64,000 nt of DNA. Source: UBA1234 sp964400015. Lineage in GTDB: Bacteria > Bacillota > Clostridia > TANB77 > UBA1234. The notes below the pieces were generated by a model that ran no database searches, was not told the origin of the DNA, and saw nothing but the letters and a program-made list of their open reading frames with translations. The translations under genes were made by a program, and so were the position numbers. The first letter of the stretch is position 1, and every line of letters begins with the position of its first letter. Of the stretch, positions 34,508-43,435 are shown in pieces. The DNA is taken from NCBI GenBank assembly GCA_964400015.1, contig CAYNRR010000006.1:18733-82732 (forward strand), given 5' to 3'.

Positions 34508-37500
34508 TTAGTTGAAGGCTAATACTGCTCTAAATCCTACATTGTCTTTTGCTGAGCCATCTGCTCTATCAAAATTAAATAATCCTGCAGTTGCTCCGCT
34601 TTCTGCAGCTCCTCCTCTTGTGAAGAATGGCAATGATTTATATGGAAATTTTGATGTATCTCCAGCTATTGCATCATTTGAATCATATCCTTTTGATGTT
34701 TCGTAAATCGCATCTCCATATATAGAATCTTGAATTCCGGCTTTTTTATAGTTATTTATTGGTTGGTCGTTATCTGCAACCGTAAATGCTTCTCTTAATG
34801 CTGGGTTTGTTGTTTGCGTCATTGTTGGAGCATTTGTTTGAATGTTTGAATCTCCGTTCTTTAAATACGCAGCAACATATTCTGCTACTCCACCTACCAT
34901 GTCATATATGCCGTATATATTTCCTGTTGTACTTGCATACATTCCTGAAGTTTTGTTTGTTCCTCGTGAATTATACGCATATAAAGTTTCAAATTTAGTT
35001 GGTGTAGAACTAAAGCTACTTGTGCCTGAGCCTCCACCACCTGTTATATAATCTGTGCTTCTGTTTGCTGAAGGTTCTGTACCGTTTCTTCCATATACAC
35101 TATATGCCAAGTAGGTTACTGCACCCCATTCACTGTTTTTCATTAAGTGTGATGATAATGCTGGTAACATATCTCTTGCTGCTTCATATGCATCGCCTTC
35201 TTTTATGTTTGTATAACTTTTTACAGATGGAACTGATTTTATTTCTTCACTTGTTCCTACGTCTTCTATTGTTGCATCTGCTCTACTCATCTCAAATTTT
35301 GAAACCCATATACCTGTAAGTTCTGTACTCCATTTTCCTGCTGCATTATTTACTGTTGAACTTTCTGTTTTTGTAAATGCTGGATGAACTATATAATCTG
35401 ATGGTAATTGTTTTACAGTTATGTGTTTTGTTCCTATAGTTTCTTCTTTGTATTGTGTACTAGATCTACCATCCAAGAAAATAATTTCGATATTTACATT
35501 TTTTGTTTTTACTAATTCAGGATCAGATGCTAACGTAACTCCATCAGCTTCAAAATATCTTTGACCATATTCTATTGAGTTTTGATAATATCCTTTTATA
35601 TTAGTTTTTGCTGAATCTGAATAATATACTATTTTATATGCATATCTTGGAATCCATACCCAATAGCTACCATCTGATGTTTTTGCGTTGGCCCAAATGC
35701 TTTTCTTCGTATCATATATTCCTGTTGCTGCATCATAGTTATACCATGTTACTTCTGTGCTAGAATCATCTACCAACGTATTAGTTGAGTGATTTACTAG
35801 TAATTCCGATTGTGGTCTTTCAAATGTTCCATCCCATATAATTGCTTGCATTCCTGTTGCCATTGCTGGTTCATTTGGTAAAGTTCTTGTTACTTGATTT
35901 GGCGATTTTATTTCTGTTATTTTTGATTCTGTTTTATTACCTGCTCTATCTGTTGCTCTTGTCTTTACTTCATATATTTTTCCTTCTTTTAGAACAGTAC
36001 CATCCAAAGATGTTTGCCACATAAAGTTTGTATCTTCTTTTAGTTTATATCCATATTCGATTTTTTCTATTCCTGATTGAGAATCTTTTTGCTTACATTT
36101 TACGTATAGTTTTAAATCATTATCTATTTCTTCAACTTCTGGTGCAGTATCTGTTGGTGGTGTTTCGTCTAGATAAATAGTATCTGAAATTTTTTCATAT
36201 ACCAACGCTCCATCTTCGTATTGATTTGCTGTTACATATACGTATACTTTTACCATGCCATCTTCTTCTGGCAATGCAAAGTTTTCAACTAAAGTTTCAA
36301 ATGATTCCCATACAATTGAGTCTATTTCGACATCTTCATTACATGTAATATACATTTGTTCTGCAGCTTGTGCTTTTATTGCTAATGTTACTAAATGATT
36401 ATTTGTATATTCGTCATCATCATTTATCACTACTTTAGCTCCATTTAATGGCTTTATAACCGTTTCTATAAAATGACTATTTATAAGCATTTTTCTTGAA
36501 ACAAGACATAGTTCATTTTCTTTATTTGTTACGCTATAATTACCTGCATAGTCTTCTACATAAAGAACTATATTTAATTCATCATCTGAATAAGGAACTC
36601 CATCTTTTTGAAATTGTGGATATTCTTCATCTAATACACTAACATCTCCTGACGGATTGTTAAATTCTTCATTGTATCTAGCCAAGTATTCTTGATATTC
36701 CATTTTGTATGTTGAAATGCTTCTTCCGATATCGCCCTCTTCAACTCCGTTAATTCTACTTCCTGTATATGCCTCTTCGTATGTTATCAATCCAGCATTT
36801 GAACCATCTGGCAATACTGAACGTGGACCTTGGACATACGTCTTTATGTCTTGTGCTCTATCAGTGTCTGATATAGAATAATCCATTATTTTGTAATGAA
36901 TTCTTTCGATTCCTAATTCATCATCTCCTACAATTATATTACCGTTGTCTGTATATACATATGGGTCTATTTCATCTATTTTGTTTACTATTACGTTTAC
37001 TACTCTTGCTTGTCCTTCTGCGTTTTCTACGTATATACTATGAACACCATTTTCTTTTACTGGTATAGGTTGTCCGTATTCAAAAAATGTTCCTAACGTA
37101 GTAAATTGTTCTGCTGTAATTGGCCCGTCTTTATAATATTTAAACGTCCAATTTCCATCTACATTTTCTTCATCTGGAATTGAAACTAACAAATTAAATT
37201 TTGACGACCATGTTATTGGATTTCCAGTAATGCTGATTTCAAAATCATTTACTGATCCATATATTTTATTTACACCTAATATTTCGTCTGTTAATGTATA
37301 ATACTTAACACCTTCATATTCTACTGGTTTTAAGACATACACTTTAAGTGTATTTTCATTTATGATATATCCTCCTCTATCATAATCGTATAGTTTTATT
37401 GAACCTAGCTTTGAAAGATCTACCTGATAGTATTCGCCTTTGTCTAACGAGTTTATTTGTGAATTCATATCGTCAGGTAAATTTATTGGATTTGATACTC

Positions 37501-37711
37501 CATCTTCATATACAATTGGTAAAATATTTTTATTTGAATAATATGCAAGTACGAATGATTCAACTTCTTGAAGATCATTCATAAATTCTGATATATTTGT
37601 ATCTTTAGTTAAACTTTTTAGTGTTACAATAGCTGTTGATGTAAGTATTAGCATGACTGCTATTGTTATAACTAATACATTTAACGAATATCCTTTTTCT
37701 TTTGTTTTCAT
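34508..37711 (-). CDS. giant prepilin-like protein with C-terminal FGE/SUMF-like domain
   Basis: The 1067-residue protein starts at ATG 37711. A short basic leader ends KEKG, then YSLNVLVITIAVMLILTSTA, a type III (prepilin) signal and helix, but without Glu at position +5. Several beta-sandwich-like regions follow. The last 330 residues (from WIPRYAYKI, through IYDMVGGVAEYVA to NVGFRAVLAFN) resemble the formylglycine-generating enzyme/SUMF fold often found in surface and phage-receptor proteins. It may be a large tip or minor pilin processed by the peptidase at 55545-56360, as PilY1-type adhesins are; this is inference. It sits between spoIVFB and rplU, where no such gene is normally found. 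Confidence 0.75.
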   Translation of the reverse strand: MKTKEKGYSLNVLVITIAVMLILTSTAIVTLKSLTKDTNISEFMNDLQEVESFVLAYYSNKNILPIVYEDGVSNPINLPDDMNSQINSLDKGEYYQVDLSKLGSIKLYDYDRGGYIINENTLKVYVLKPVEYEGVKYYTLTDEILGVNKIYGSVNDFEISITGNPITWSSKFNLLVSIPDEENVDGNWTFKYYKDGPITAEQFTTLGTFFEYGQPIPVKENGVHSIYVENAEGQARVVNVIVNKIDEIDPYVYTDNGNIIVGDDELGIERIHYKIMDYSISDTDRAQDIKTYVQGPRSVLPDGSNAGLITYEEAYTGSRINGVEEGDIGRSISTYKMEYQEYLARYNEEFNNPSGDVSVLDEEYPQFQKDGVPYSDDELNIVLYVEDYAGNYSVTNKENELCLVSRKMLINSHFIETVIKPLNGAKVVINDDDEYTNNHLVTLAIKAQAAEQMYITCNEDVEIDSIVWESFETLVENFALPEEDGMVKVYVYVTANQYEDGALVYEKISDTIYLDETPPTDTAPEVEEIDNDLKLYVKCKQKDSQSGIEKIEYGYKLKEDTNFMWQTSLDGTVLKEGKIYEVKTRATDRAGNKTESKITEIKSPNQVTRTLPNEPAMATGMQAIIWDGTFERPQSELLVNHSTNTLVDDSSTEVTWYNYDAATGIYDTKKSIWANAKTSDGSYWVWIPRYAYKIVYYSDSAKTNIKGYYQNSIEYGQRYFEADGVTLASDPELVKTKNVNIEIIFLDGRSSTQYKEETIGTKHITVKQLPSDYIVHPAFTKTESSTVNNAAGKWSTELTGIWVSKFEMSRADATIEDVGTSEEIKSVPSVKSYTNIKEGDAYEAARDMLPALSSHLMKNSEWGAVTYLAYSVYGRNGTEPSANRSTDYITGGGGSGTSSFSSTPTKFETLYAYNSRGTNKTSGMYASTTGNIYGIYDMVGGVAEYVAAYLKNGDSNIQTNAPTMTQTTNPALREAFTVADNDQPINNYKKAGIQDSIYGDAIYETSKGYDSNDAIAGDTSKFPYKSLPFFTRGGAAESGATAGLFNFDRADGSAKDNVGFRAVLAFN

Positions 37712-37742
37712 CCAATTCACCTCACATCAATTTTATTATTTA

Positions 37743-38327
37743 TTAGTCAATTTGTAAACAATTTATTAGTGCATTAAATTTTTCATTTTTCAGTTCTTCT
37801 TTGAAAATGCAAATAGCGTATATACATGCTATTGCCATATAATAATTTTTAAAATACAGTGTTGAAATTATCGCGATAATCACTAATAAATTTAGACAAA
37901 TTTTTTGTAATGCTATACATATTTCATTTGATAATTGTGGACCTAGTATCATTGTTAATATCGACTTTATTATTCGCCCTCCATCATAAGGTTTTAATGG
38001 AATTAAATTGGTAACGGCAATAAATAGATTTATATTTTTTAGCAAACCTACTTTTAAAACTTTATAAAATAAAAAGCTGGCAATAGGACCTGCCAGACTT
38101 ATTATAAGTTCTTTAAATATTGATATTTTTTCTTCATATTTTGCATTTACTCCTATTGGTAGTAATTCCATTTCGCATATTTTTACATTCAATAATGATG
38201 CAATTGCTATATGTGCCAATTCGTGCATTATTATAAAAATGTATGTGTATGCAAATATTTCTATTTTGTGAATTGCATACATATATGCTAAAACTAGTAA
38301 CAAGTATATATGTATTTTTATTACCAT
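37743..38327 (-). CDS. spoIVFB: SpoIVFB-like intramembrane metalloprotease (M50)
   Basis: The 194-residue membrane protein has the zinc motif HELAH (about residue 36), and the downstream LKPYDGGR corresponds to the family NPDG motif. The site-2 protease SpoIVFB cleaves pro-sigma-K in the mother cell. It lacks the C-terminal CBS domain of longer homologues. The ATG overlaps the end of the preceding LytM gene (ATGGTAA), but only if that gene is read with a +1 shift. The order with rplU, rpmA and obgE matches Bacillus. Confidence 0.88.
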   Translation of the reverse strand: MVIKIHIYLLLVLAYMYAIHKIEIFAYTYIFIIMHELAHIAIASLLNVKICEMELLPIGVNAKYEEKISIFKELIISLAGPIASFLFYKVLKVGLLKNINLFIAVTNLIPLKPYDGGRIIKSILTMILGPQLSNEICIALQKICLNLLVIIAIISTLYFKNYYMAIACIYAICIFKEELKNEKFNALINCLQID

Positions 38328-38858
38328 GCTATCACATCCTCTGGATCTATATTTTCTCCATCTTTTATTACTTCAAAATGCAAATGATATCCAGTAGCAT
38401 TTCCGTGTCATTCCGACTTCTGCAATTTTTTCACCTTTTTCTACATTACTTCCTTCTTTTACCGTTATCTTTGAACAATGTGCATACAATGTTATATATT
38501 CTTCACTTTGAATAATTACACATTTACCATAGTTGCCTATCGTTTCTGCCTTTAATACAATTCCATCATGTGCTGCAACAATTTTACTACCTTTATCAGC
38601 TCCTATATCAATTCCTTTATGGTTTTTACTAACTATCGGATTGTTTGATTCTCTAGTTCCGAATTTAGATGTTAATACACCTACACATGGCAGTAATAAT
38701 TTACTATTTTCTAAGTTGAAATTTGTTTCGTTTTTTATTTCTTTTAAAAACATATTGTTTTGTCTTTTGTTCTCAATTTCTTTTGCATTATCATTTTTAC
38801 TTATGACAAAAATAGAACCGACTATAAGAACTATTGCAACTTTTTTCTTTAAATTCAT
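38321..38858 (-). CDS. spoIVFA: SpoIVFA-like LytM (M23) protein, needs a +1 shift at CGG
   Basis: The gene has 538 bases, one more than a multiple of three, and gives 178 residues. An N-terminal membrane helix (about 7-20) precedes a LytM domain with HKGIDIGADKG. Frame 0 then reads GEKIAEVGMT and meets CGG at 38405-38403; it stops nine codons after CGG. Skipping the C gives GGA and the continuation NATGYHLHFEVIKDGENI, which restores the HxH zinc motif found in all M23 proteins. The shifted frame ends at TAA exactly overlapping the spoIVFB start. SpoIVFA holds and regulates SpoIVFB in the outer forespore membrane. The shift would thus be needed for a complete protein. Confidence 0.85.
38403..38405 (-). 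other. CGG +1 frameshift site in spoIVFA
   Basis: Context is ATG ACA CGG AAA in frame 0 and ACA (C) GGA AAT after the shift, restoring the conserved MTGNATGYHLHFE segment. Confidence 0.85.
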
Positions 38859-38902
38859 TTTCGCCTCCGGTTCTATTATATGTCATACATGCCTTTTTAT
38901 TC

Positions 38903-39199
38903 TTATGTTCGGCTTATTACTGAGACTATTAGTGAAAGAATTATACATACTCCGATTACAAATACATTTTTAATTTTTTGTTTTTTTCGTTTTTCTGTTT
39001 TCCTATCTCTTAATGAACTTACTAGCTCTTCATCGATATAGTTTTGTAATATCATTTCAGATTCTGATTTTGCAAGTTCGATTTTTATTTCGTCCATTTT
39101 ATCAGAAGTATTTTCTTTCAAAATAAAAATTGCCTCTTTAATAATATTCGAAGGAATATCTTTTATAAGTATAATATTTTTATCAGCATTACTTATCAT
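38903..39199 (-). CDS. hypothetical small membrane protein
   Basis: The 98-residue protein starts at ATG 39199 after GAGGAGG. Residues 1-70 look helical and charged, and a single membrane helix lies near the C-terminus (NVFVIGVCIILSLIVSVI). It precedes spoIVFA by 44 bases and is probably in the same operon. I do not recognise the family. Confidence 0.75.
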   Translation of the reverse strand: MISNADKNIILIKDIPSNIIKEAIFILKENTSDKMDEIKIELAKSESEMILQNYIDEELVSSLRDRKTEKRKKQKIKNVFVIGVCIILSLIVSVISRT

Positions 39200-39251
39200 A
39201 AATAGCCTCCTCTTGTTTTTTATAATTATTTCCAATATTTCTTTTTATATG

Positions 39252-39290
39252 CAAAAAGCGCTTAAGAAAATAAATTCTTAAACGCTTTAC
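39252..39290 (-). terminator. terminator of the 39303-39875 gene
   Basis: AAAGCGTTTAAGAA and TTCTTAAGCGCTTT form a stem followed by T-rich sequence on the minus strand. Confidence 0.8.
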
Positions 39291-39302
39291 TTTTGCCTTT
39301 TT

Positions 39303-39875
39303 TTATTTTTTAGCTATGTACATTTTATAACTATTTATGCCAAAGTTATCTTTCATCAAGTTTAAAACAGCTCTATTATCGATACTAGACAATGTAAATT
39401 TAATTCTAGCTCCAGTTGAATTCGTTATGACTAATTTTGTTGTATACGCATGACTTTTCAAAAATTTCTTATTGTAACTATATATATACATTCCTTTTAT
39501 TTCTGATAAGTTTATTTCTTTAGTTATGAAGAAAAATTTACTCAAAATTAGTTTTCCATCTTTTAATGTTATTCTTCTTGTTAATTCAAATAAGTACATT
39601 ACAATTATTATCAATGTTGTTGCTGTAAAAAGTAAACCACTCATATTGAATGATGTTAAAAAGGCTACGTATAAGCCAAGTAATATTCCAACTATTATTG
39701 ATGTTCCAGCTATATACTTTGGAGAGGCACAAATATTTTTTTCACGCGAATAATCTATGTCTGTTACGTTTGTGTAATATCCCGATTCTTTCGGCTCTTT
39801 ATACAATTTGGCACCTAACAATAAATTTATTAAAGTTAATAAAACTATTATACCTGTAATTACATATGCAATCAT
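39303..39875 (-). CDS. membrane protein with PH-like domain
   Basis: The 190-residue protein has three hydrophobic segments (about 1-22, 52-70 and 75-93) and a C-terminal part (LTRRITLKDGKLILSKFFF onward) resembling bacterial PH-like domains. The function is unknown. It starts 13 bases after the UDP-sugar pyrophosphorylase gene stop codon and is likely cotranscribed with it. Confidence 0.7.
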   Translation of the reverse strand: MIAYVITGIIVLLTLINLLLGAKLYKEPKESGYYTNVTDIDYSREKNICASPKYIAGTSIIVGILLGLYVAFLTSFNMSGLLFTATTLIIIVMYLFELTRRITLKDGKLILSKFFFITKEINLSEIKGMYIYSYNKKFLKSHAYTTKLVITNSTGARIKFTLSSIDNRAVLNLMKDNFGINSYKMYIAKK

Positions 39876-39888
39876 ATTCTACCTCCTT

Positions 39889-41127
39889 TTATTTACTATG
39901 GTAATTCAAATAATCTCTTCTCGCTGTTTCTGGCGAATCTACTCCTGTTGCATTTTTTACAGGTGAAAAGTCTTCCTCTCTTTTTCCTCTCAACAATCCG
40001 AATTCTGTGATTTGTGAAAATGCATCAAACAAGAATGATTCAAATTTGTATGCGTTTGGTGTTTCTGGTGTTATGTATTCACCATCTTCATTTACGTATG
40101 AAGTTTTTTTATGTGCTACATGATATGGCAATTTGAATTTTTCGATTTTTTCTAAAACTTCTATATTAAATAAATTTAATAATACGTGTCCTTCACCATA
40201 TACAAGTTCACCGTTTTCATCACGCATATGTGCTTGTTCTTTAGATATTTCTGTATATTCTATAACGTATGGTTGGTTATCTTTCTTACAAAATACTCCT
40301 ACTTTTTCATCTGGATTAGATTTTGGAACAGTTTTTGAAACTGCCTTGAAATTGTTCTTTATAGCATATCCTATTAAAAGTGGATCTACTAGTTGCACTA
40401 ATACATTATCTATGCCTGCTATGAATATCCATTCGATACCTCTTTTTTTCATATCTGCTAATATTCCATTTCTTCCTAATGCTTCAAATACTCCTCCATG
40501 TCCATCTGCTGCTTCTTTTATTAAACCGTTTTCTTCGATTATAAATTTACCTTGTTCGTCCATCATTGGTAATTCGCCTTGTTTGAAAAAGTAATTTGCT
40601 TCTTCTCTTGGATAACCAAAGAAATTATTTTTTTCAAAGAACGCTACTGTGTCATCATTATTTTCTCTACTTGTCATTATATACCAAGGAATTGCAACTC
40701 CATATTTTTCTTTTGCGTTTTTCAATATATCGCATTGAATTTCAAATAAACTCTTATGTGAATCAAGACCTAAATCAAATGTTCCTTTTGGACCATTATG
40801 ACCAAGACGTGTTCCTTGTCCTCCAGCCATAGTAACGACTGCAAGTTTATTTTCTTTAATTGCTTTTTCTCCTAGACTTATTATTTCTTGTTTTTCAACT
40901 TCTGTAAGTTTAGCTGAATCTTGATATACCATTGGTTCGATAAGAGCATCTTTAATTTCATTTTTTGTTTGTGATAATGCATATAGATTTTTCATTTTTT
41001 CAAAATCAATTCTTGCAATCTGTTCTAATAGCTTGTTTTTATCGTCATCATTTAACCTTTCGTATGATTTCCAAAGATGTTCTTGATTATATTTTTCAAG
41101 TAAAACTTTAGCATCTTCTAAATTCAT
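39889..41127 (-). CDS. UDP-sugar pyrophosphorylase (UDPGP/AGX-like family)
   Basis: The 412-residue protein contains the nucleotide-binding motif VVTMAGGQGTRLGHNGPKG (about 98-116) and the later IAGIDNVLV and HVAHKKTSY segments typical of eukaryal-type UDP-N-acetylglucosamine or UDP-glucose pyrophosphorylases. It makes a UDP-sugar from UTP and a sugar 1-phosphate, probably for cell-surface polymers. The exact sugar cannot be told. Confidence 0.88.
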   Translation of the reverse strand: MNLEDAKVLLEKYNQEHLWKSYERLNDDDKNKLLEQIARIDFEKMKNLYALSQTKNEIKDALIEPMVYQDSAKLTEVEKQEIISLGEKAIKENKLAVVTMAGGQGTRLGHNGPKGTFDLGLDSHKSLFEIQCDILKNAKEKYGVAIPWYIMTSRENNDDTVAFFEKNNFFGYPREEANYFFKQGELPMMDEQGKFIIEENGLIKEAADGHGGVFEALGRNGILADMKKRGIEWIFIAGIDNVLVQLVDPLLIGYAIKNNFKAVSKTVPKSNPDEKVGVFCKKDNQPYVIEYTEISKEQAHMRDENGELVYGEGHVLLNLFNIEVLEKIEKFKLPYHVAHKKTSYVNEDGEYITPETPNAYKFESFLFDAFSQITEFGLLRGKREEDFSPVKNATGVDSPETARRDYLNYHSK

Positions 41128-41173
41128 ATTATCATCCTTCCATACAATTCTTTAAACAATTTTATCACATAAA

Positions 41174-41206
41174 TAAAAAAGTCACACTATTAAAATGTGA
41201 CTTTTC
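41174..41206 (-). terminator. terminator of aspS
   Basis: AAAAGTCACA and TGTGACTTTT form a stem with a T run on the minus strand, 10 bases past the stop codon. Confidence 0.85.
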
Positions 41207-41213
41207 TTATTTT

Positions 41214-42971
41214 TTATTTTTTCTCTTCTACATCTAATTTGATATGTACATCTTTTAATTGATTTGGATATACTCTAGAAGGTGCTCCCATTAGTAAATC
41301 TCTTGCTTTACTATTCTTAGGGAATGCGATTACTTCTCTTATGCTGTCTTCTTGTGCAAGTAGCATTACTATTCTATCAAGTCCTGGAGCAGCACCAGCG
41401 TGTGGAGGTGCGCCGTATTGGAATGCATTAAATAATGCTGGGAATTTTGCTTCAACGTGTTCTCTAGTATAACCAGCTATTTCAAATGCTCTTTCCATTA
41501 TTTCAACGTCATGATTTCTAACAGCTCCTGATGCTAGTTCATATCCGTTACATACTAAATCATATTGATATGCATATATGTCTAGTGGATCCTTTGTATT
41601 TAAAGCTTCCAAACCACCTTGTGGCATTGAGAAAGGATTATGATTAAATTCTACTTTTCCTTCATCATCTTTTTCATACATTGGAAAATCTACTATCCAG
41701 CAGAATTTATAAATTTCTTTTTCTAATAAATCTAATCTCTTCGCTAATTCAATTCTTATTAACCCAGCAAGTTTTTGTGCTTTTTCAAGATCTTCTTCTG
41801 CTATAAAGAATGCTGCGTCATTTTCCTTAGCATAATTTTTCAAAAATTCTTCTGTCATTTCTGGTGTAAAGAATTTTGCGATTCCACCTGCTAATGTATT
41901 GCCCTCTTCAACTTTTACATAAGCAAGACCTTTTGCTCCACCTTCAACTTGTGCAAATTCTCCCATGCTATCAAAGAACTTTCTAGTTTCTTTAGCAGCA
42001 CCTGGAACTACTATTGTTATTATGTGCTTGTCTTGGAAAGCCTTAAATTCTGTACCTTTAAAAAGTTTTGTAACATCTTGAAGAATCAATGGATTTCTAA
42101 GATCAGGTTTATCGCTACCATATTTACTCATAGCTTCTCTATATGGAATTCTTAAGATACCATCTTCACTAACTTTCCATTTTGTATGTCTTCTAAATGT
42201 ATTTAACACAACGTTTTCAACAACATTTAAAACATCTTCTTGAGTTGCAAAAGACATTTCAAGGTCTAATTGATAAAATTCTCCTGGTGAACGGTCTGCT
42301 CTTGGATCTTCATCTCTGAAACAAGGAGCGATTTGATAATACTTATCAAATCCAGACATCATCAAAAGTTGTTTGAATTGTTGTGGTGCTTGTGGCAAAG
42401 CATAAAATTCACCTGGATGAAGTCTACTAGGAACCAAGAAATCTCTTGCACCTTCTGGTGAAGAACTTGTTAAAATTGGAGTTTGAATTTCAACAAAATT
42501 CATATCGTCCATTATTTCTCTAATAGTTTTCATAATTTGAGCTCTGAAAACTATATTATTATGAATTTTTTCATTTCTTAAATCTAAAAATCTATACTCA
42601 AGTCTTAAATCTTCTCTAACATCTTGTCCTATATTTATTTCAAAAGGCAATACGTTCTTTGCTTTACCAGTAACTCTAATTTCACTAGGAATAACTTCAA
42701 TATCTCCAGTAGGCATATTAGGATTTTTATTACTTCTTTCACAAACCTTACCAGTAATTGAAATAGTGCTCTCAGTAGTTACCTTTCTCATTTGTTCCAA
42801 ATGCTTTTCATCTTGAATCGCAAGCTGTGTAATACCATAATGATCTCTCAAATCAACAAACATCATTGAACCCAAATCTCTTATAGTTTGAACCCATCCT
42901 GCAAGTCTTACCTCTTCGCCAACATTAGCCATTCTAAGCTCGTGGCAATAATGTGTTCTGTATTCATTCAT
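41214..42971 (-). CDS. aspS: aspartyl-tRNA synthetase, bacterial type
   Basis: The 585-residue protein starts at ATG 42971 (MNEYRTHYC) after GAGGAGG. It has the OB-fold anticodon-binding domain (about 10-110), the class II core with FLDLRNEKIHNNIVFRAQIM, PQAPQQFKQLLMMSGFDKY and FRDEDPRADR, the GAD insertion of bacterial AspRS (about 300-420), and the final motif GAAPGLDRIVMLL. A T-box regulates it; REP D lies between that element and the ribosome binding site. Confidence 0.97.
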   Translation of the reverse strand: MNEYRTHYCHELRMANVGEEVRLAGWVQTIRDLGSMMFVDLRDHYGITQLAIQDEKHLEQMRKVTTESTISITGKVCERSNKNPNMPTGDIEVIPSEIRVTGKAKNVLPFEINIGQDVREDLRLEYRFLDLRNEKIHNNIVFRAQIMKTIREIMDDMNFVEIQTPILTSSSPEGARDFLVPSRLHPGEFYALPQAPQQFKQLLMMSGFDKYYQIAPCFRDEDPRADRSPGEFYQLDLEMSFATQEDVLNVVENVVLNTFRRHTKWKVSEDGILRIPYREAMSKYGSDKPDLRNPLILQDVTKLFKGTEFKAFQDKHIITIVVPGAAKETRKFFDSMGEFAQVEGGAKGLAYVKVEEGNTLAGGIAKFFTPEMTEEFLKNYAKENDAAFFIAEEDLEKAQKLAGLIRIELAKRLDLLEKEIYKFCWIVDFPMYEKDDEGKVEFNHNPFSMPQGGLEALNTKDPLDIYAYQYDLVCNGYELASGAVRNHDVEIMERAFEIAGYTREHVEAKFPALFNAFQYGAPPHAGAAPGLDRIVMLLAQEDSIREVIAFPKNSKARDLLMGAPSRVYPNQLKDVHIKLDVEEKK

Positions 42972-42985
42972 CTTTATACCTCCTC

Positions 42986-43071
42986 GGGACACCGGGGACG
43001 TCCGTTAAATGTCCACTTTTTCCCTAAATATTTACATTTTTGGAACATTTAACGGACGTCCCTCGTGTTCC
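42986..43071. repeat. REP palindrome D (between aspS and its T-box)
   Basis: The arms carry the same GGACGTCCGTTAAATG core as REP A, with a few mismatches near the tip (GTCCA compared with TGGAA). Spacer orientation matches A and F. The right outer edge (ACACGAGG on the minus strand) begins directly after the T run of the T-box terminator, and the left edge lies next to the aspS ribosome binding site. Confidence 0.9.
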
Positions 43072-43077
43072 AAAAAA

Positions 43078-43296
43078 AGAGTCCCATGAACTTATTAGTT
43101 CATGGGACGTATGGTTTTACGTGGTACCACCCAATTTTATTCTCATTAGAAATTTAACGCATGTATTACGGATTTATTTTCTTTTCATAAATCTGCTCCA
43201 AAGTGTCTTCGGATTATTTTTCTTTAGATACTTCCAGCCTTGGTATCTTTCTCTGTTTAAGATGTATAACCGTACTCCTCTTCTTCCTCGCATTTC
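43078..43296 (-). ncRNA. T-box riboswitch of aspS (Asp, GAC)
   Basis: On the minus strand the T-box sequence GGGTGGTACCACG (43131-43119) precedes a terminator hairpin with arms CCCATGAACT and AGTTCATGGG and T7. Stem I shows an AGTA-type bulge (GAGGAGTACGG), the AGAGAAAG and GGCTG elements, and a specifier GAC followed by ACTTTGGAG, which fits tRNA-Asp. Uncharged tRNA-Asp should stabilise the antiterminator and switch aspS on. Confidence 0.92.
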
Positions 43297-43302
43297 TCTT
43301 GC

Positions 43303-43331
43303 ATTATATTCCCTTTTGTTTTTCTTGTCAA
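43303..43331 (-). promoter_or_regulatory. promoter of the aspS T-box transcript
   Basis: TTGACA (43331-43326) and TATAAT (43308-43303) are 17 bases apart on the minus strand, a perfect consensus. Confidence 0.9.
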
Positions 43332-43370
43332 GTCATGGCGGTTTGAGTTTGTGTGTGTGTATTTTTCTTC

Positions 43371-43399
43371 TTGGCATTGTGCCTTTTTTAGTATATTAT
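43371..43399 (+). promoter_or_regulatory. promoter of fhs
   Basis: TTGGCA (43371-43376) and TATTAT (43394-43399) are 17 bases apart on the plus strand, divergent from the aspS promoter. Confidence 0.7.
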
Positions 43400-43435
43400 T
43401 AGTTCTTGATAAAACGATTTGAAGGAGTGATTTAT

